Below are positions 61,550-64,000 of a stretch of DNA of 64,000 nucleotides, piece by piece. Positions within the stretch are counted from its first letter, which is position 1, and the number at the start of each line of letters is the position of its first letter. The translations under genes and the position numbers were made by a program. Source of the stretch: Membranipora membranacea (Eukaryota > Bryozoa > Gymnolaemata > Cheilostomatida > Membraniporidae); assembly GCA_914767715.1 (NCBI GenBank), contig OU612071.1, positions 1,552,001 through 1,616,000 on the forward strand. The letters are read 5' to 3'. The notes under the pieces were generated by a model. The model did no database searches. It was not told where the DNA came from and was given only the letters and a program-made list of their open reading frames with translations.

Positions 61550-61805
61550 ACCAAAACTGTGTCAGCACTCGGGGTCTTGACAAGTGTAGGACATCAAAAG
61601 CCATACATGTAGTTACATATGCAGAGCTTGAGGTAGCTCGCATTCCCCCGACATCTAAATAGTAAGAGTTGAGATATTTACAGAAAGTGTCATTAGATAG
61701 TTTGGTGTCGTCGATAACCACACTAGTTGATGATTGTTGTTGTTTAGTTTTGTTTGTCAGCTTTTTATAGTGTCCCACCAGGCTTTAGTGCTTTGGTTTT
61801 TGTGT
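61550..61805. repeat. Scrambled LINE junction, copy 2
   Basis: Same three-part rearrangement as 54778-55028: a piece of endonuclease, an inverted piece of linker/polymerase, then the polymerase again. Confidence 0.85.
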
Positions 61806-62892
61806 AATCAATATGCCTACCAACAGAAACTCAGTACCAGCGATGCAATACTGCAGTTGATAGATGACTGGACATCCGTGCTGGACTCAAATACTAATGT
61901 GAAACTAATACAAAATGCATGCCTTGATTTTTTTCCAAAGCCTTCGATGAATGCAGCACCCCATACTGATATATAAAATGATCATCTTGGTTTTAACGCT
62001 AGTGTCATTGCCTTAGTTGAACTTTTTTGGAGTCAAGACAACAATGTGGAAACTACTGTGATATTTATCTGTCTACAAACCCAAGTAGGCGCCCCTCAAG
62101 GAACTAAACTTGGCCCCATCCTTTGGCTAATTTATGTTGCTGATTTAAAATCTTTTGAATATGATACAAAATGTATCAAATACAACCTTTCATAAGCCTG
62201 TAGTTGATTCATCCACTGAGAACATATCTGATGGAATACTGTTAGCAAACACCTGGTCTGAGCAAAACAATATGATTTTGAATTCCAGCAAAACTGGGCT
62301 AATGAATGTGGCTTTTACAAACAAATCTGCTATGCACCTTGGTACAACCTATGGCGGTGATAATCCCTTTATCTCTCCCTCTGAGCATACTAAGTTTTTA
62401 GGTGTATTCATAGACAACACACTAACTTCCAGCAATCATGTTGACTATATTATAGCTAAATGCTCTCAATGATTATACTTGATGGGAGAGCTGAAACGCA
62501 TGGGCATGGATAGTGATGGCCTGCGAACCTTCTATATAGCTAACATTAAGTCTATAATCTCCAACGCCTGCCCTGCATCGTATTATCTACTATCAGACAC
62601 CGATAAAACATGACTAAAGGGGATCCAGCGCTCTGCTACTCGGATTGTGCTGCCATTCTCTGACAACTACGAGCAGAGGCTGGACCATCTAGCACTGCCA
62701 CCCATCTCAACATTCCTGCACACCACTTGCAGTGAACATTTCACTGAAATAGCTGACGACGATAATCATCCCTTGAACTCTCATATTAAAATAAATACAA
62801 ACAGAACATCTGCTCGTAGAGCAAAAATAGCTAAATATAGGCCATCCAAGTGTAGAACAACCAAAAGACAAAATACCATTTTTGAATTTTAA
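61806..62892 (+). pseudogene. LINE reverse transcriptase, central to C-terminal part, copy 2
   Basis: Close copy of 55029-56119. The same breaks are present, including the missing Y-x-D-D block near 62178. The stretch 62155-62472 is open for 105 codons (NNMILNSSKTGLMNVAFTNK, HTKFLGVFIDNTLTSSNHVD), where copy 1 has an extra 1-bp break. The C-terminus (YEQRLDHLALPPISTFLHT, then TSARRAKIAKYRPSKCRTTK) runs to a TAA at 62892. Not functional. Confidence 0.8.
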
Positions 62893-63202
62893 ATGCGATT
62901 TTTTAACTAATGCAGCTCAGACTAGGCCTACTTTCATTTTATTTTTTCCACGTATGTGCCGTACATTCGATGCTATCAACCTATCACAGGATGGATATTA
63001 GAATTTAGGCAATAAACAAACTTCAAACCATCAAGTAATTGAGTTAAGTGATCAATGATCTGGTGATTTTTCCTCTATGTTACTTTCGATGCTGTCGCTT
63101 GGTGTTCATGATGTCTCAATAATACAACGATGGCCTATATTCTAATAATTACACACCCTATGTGTTCTTAAAATTCCTTGAAATGTGATCCAGGTCTTTG
63201 AC
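62893..63202. other. LINE 3' region, unit 2
   Basis: Non-coding, matches 56120-56426. Confidence 0.4.
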
Positions 63203-64000
63203 AAAAATATTGAACCAAAAATGGTATGTAATAATAATGTAATAATGAATTGAGACAAAACTCAAACAGACTGTGATTATTGTCCATTTGTCGAATACAC
63301 AGACTATAACTTTTGTTAGGGTATAATATACCAGACACCTCAAGTGAGTCTTATCCTTTCAATAAAATTCCTGATTATCTATCTGACCATCTAAGAATCA
63401 AATGACACAAAGGATGCAAACTCAGGTTGGCGCATTATATTCATGATGCTTTCTATGAAAATGGGTCAAATGAAAAAGTTTGAAATGTCTGCGCTTAGCG
63501 AGAGACGATCGCTTGTGAAACTATTACACAAACTGTGAAAGGAAACCTGTTAAATATTCTAGTCATTGGACTCATACAAAGTTCTCTTATTCTAGTTTGC
63601 CTGCTACAACAATGAGAGCCAATACAAGGATATTTTATCATCGCCGCTGAAATACACAGAACAGATGCTCAATAAATTAGAACATCCAACGCAATGGAAG
63701 GTACTATCTCTGCAAAAACAATGTAGACTATAGGCTGGAGGAGGCGCAGACCAGAAGAGGCATTACATTTATTGGCCATTAGCCATTCTTACGCTGAATA
63801 TCAGATAAAAATTCCCTTAATACTGTCATTATAACTGTACTAGAACAGACTATACTAGATAGTAGTACACCTGTGCATATAATTGTAGGCAAACTGAATA
63901 CAAATAAGTAACAGATTGCTAAACTTGGTGCGACGGTTAATTGCAGTAGTGATAGTGAAATGTATAAACTCACCATCAATATTTCTGACCTCTAATCTCT
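63203..64000. repeat. 1.4-kb non-coding repeat R4 (cut by window end)
   Basis: Nearly identical to the first 800 bp of R2, including the shared 'tattttatcatcgccg' variant that separates R2/R4 from R1/R3. No gene. Confidence 0.8.

Larger units (their letters stand above)
58796..64000. repeat. LINE-bearing tandem segmental duplication, unit 2 (runs off the window)
   Basis: Repeats unit 1 (51216 onward) in the same orientation. Whether it also has a P-like remnant cannot be known, because the window ends inside R4. Its leader (58796-59335) shows no gene. Confidence 0.85.

Overview
This window looks like nuclear DNA of an AT-rich invertebrate animal. The reasons are spliced coding pieces with GT/AG introns, long non-coding spacers, and a mix of metazoan-type transposons: PIF/Harbinger, piggyBac, P-element/THAP9-like, hAT- and TTAA-type MITEs, and LINEs. 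There is no bacterial operon layout. An early-branching or marine animal (sponge or cnidarian) is plausible, but that is a guess. Only a small part of the window is convincingly coding. Most of it is duplicated or mobile DNA.

Layout. 0-1.5 kb: a G-rich telomere-like minisatellite and a LINE reverse-transcriptase tail. 1.5-4.1 kb: three diverged copies of a non-coding repeat at about 1 kb spacing. 4.1-25.0 kb: six copies, in alternating orientation (+ - + - + -), of one large module. Five of them carry the same small spliced gene of unknown function, in varied states of decay. Three kinds of short DNA transposon sit inside or between them: a hAT-type MITE with an 8-bp target duplication, a TTAA MITE, and a foldback element. 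25.3-26.3 kb: a broken piggyBac transposase. 27.1-35.3 kb: a Harbinger-type transposon with a spliced Myb/SANT-like gene and a convergent six-exon HARBI1-like transposase. One 210-bp-unit tandem array lies to its left, and an inverted copy of that array lies inside a transposase intron. 36.7-37.2 kb: a second LINE tail, followed by a 39-bp tandem repeat.

37.9-51.2 kb: a segmental duplication (about 37.9-43.2 and 45.3-51.2 kb). Each half carries a two-exon gene whose predicted protein joins an N-terminal C3HC4 RING finger to a C-terminal dynein-light-chain (LC8)-like domain. These are the best-supported host genes in the window. 51.2-64.0 kb: a recent tandem segmental duplication of a scrambled LINE (endonuclease and reverse-transcriptase pieces), four copies of a non-coding repeat of about 1.4 kb, and a P-element/THAP9-like transposase remnant.

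The genes do not form a pathway. The biologically notable content is the RING-LC8 fusion pair, the unknown gene family in palindromic modules, and the Harbinger element with paired inverted satellite arrays. All identifications come from reading motifs by eye; no database search was run.
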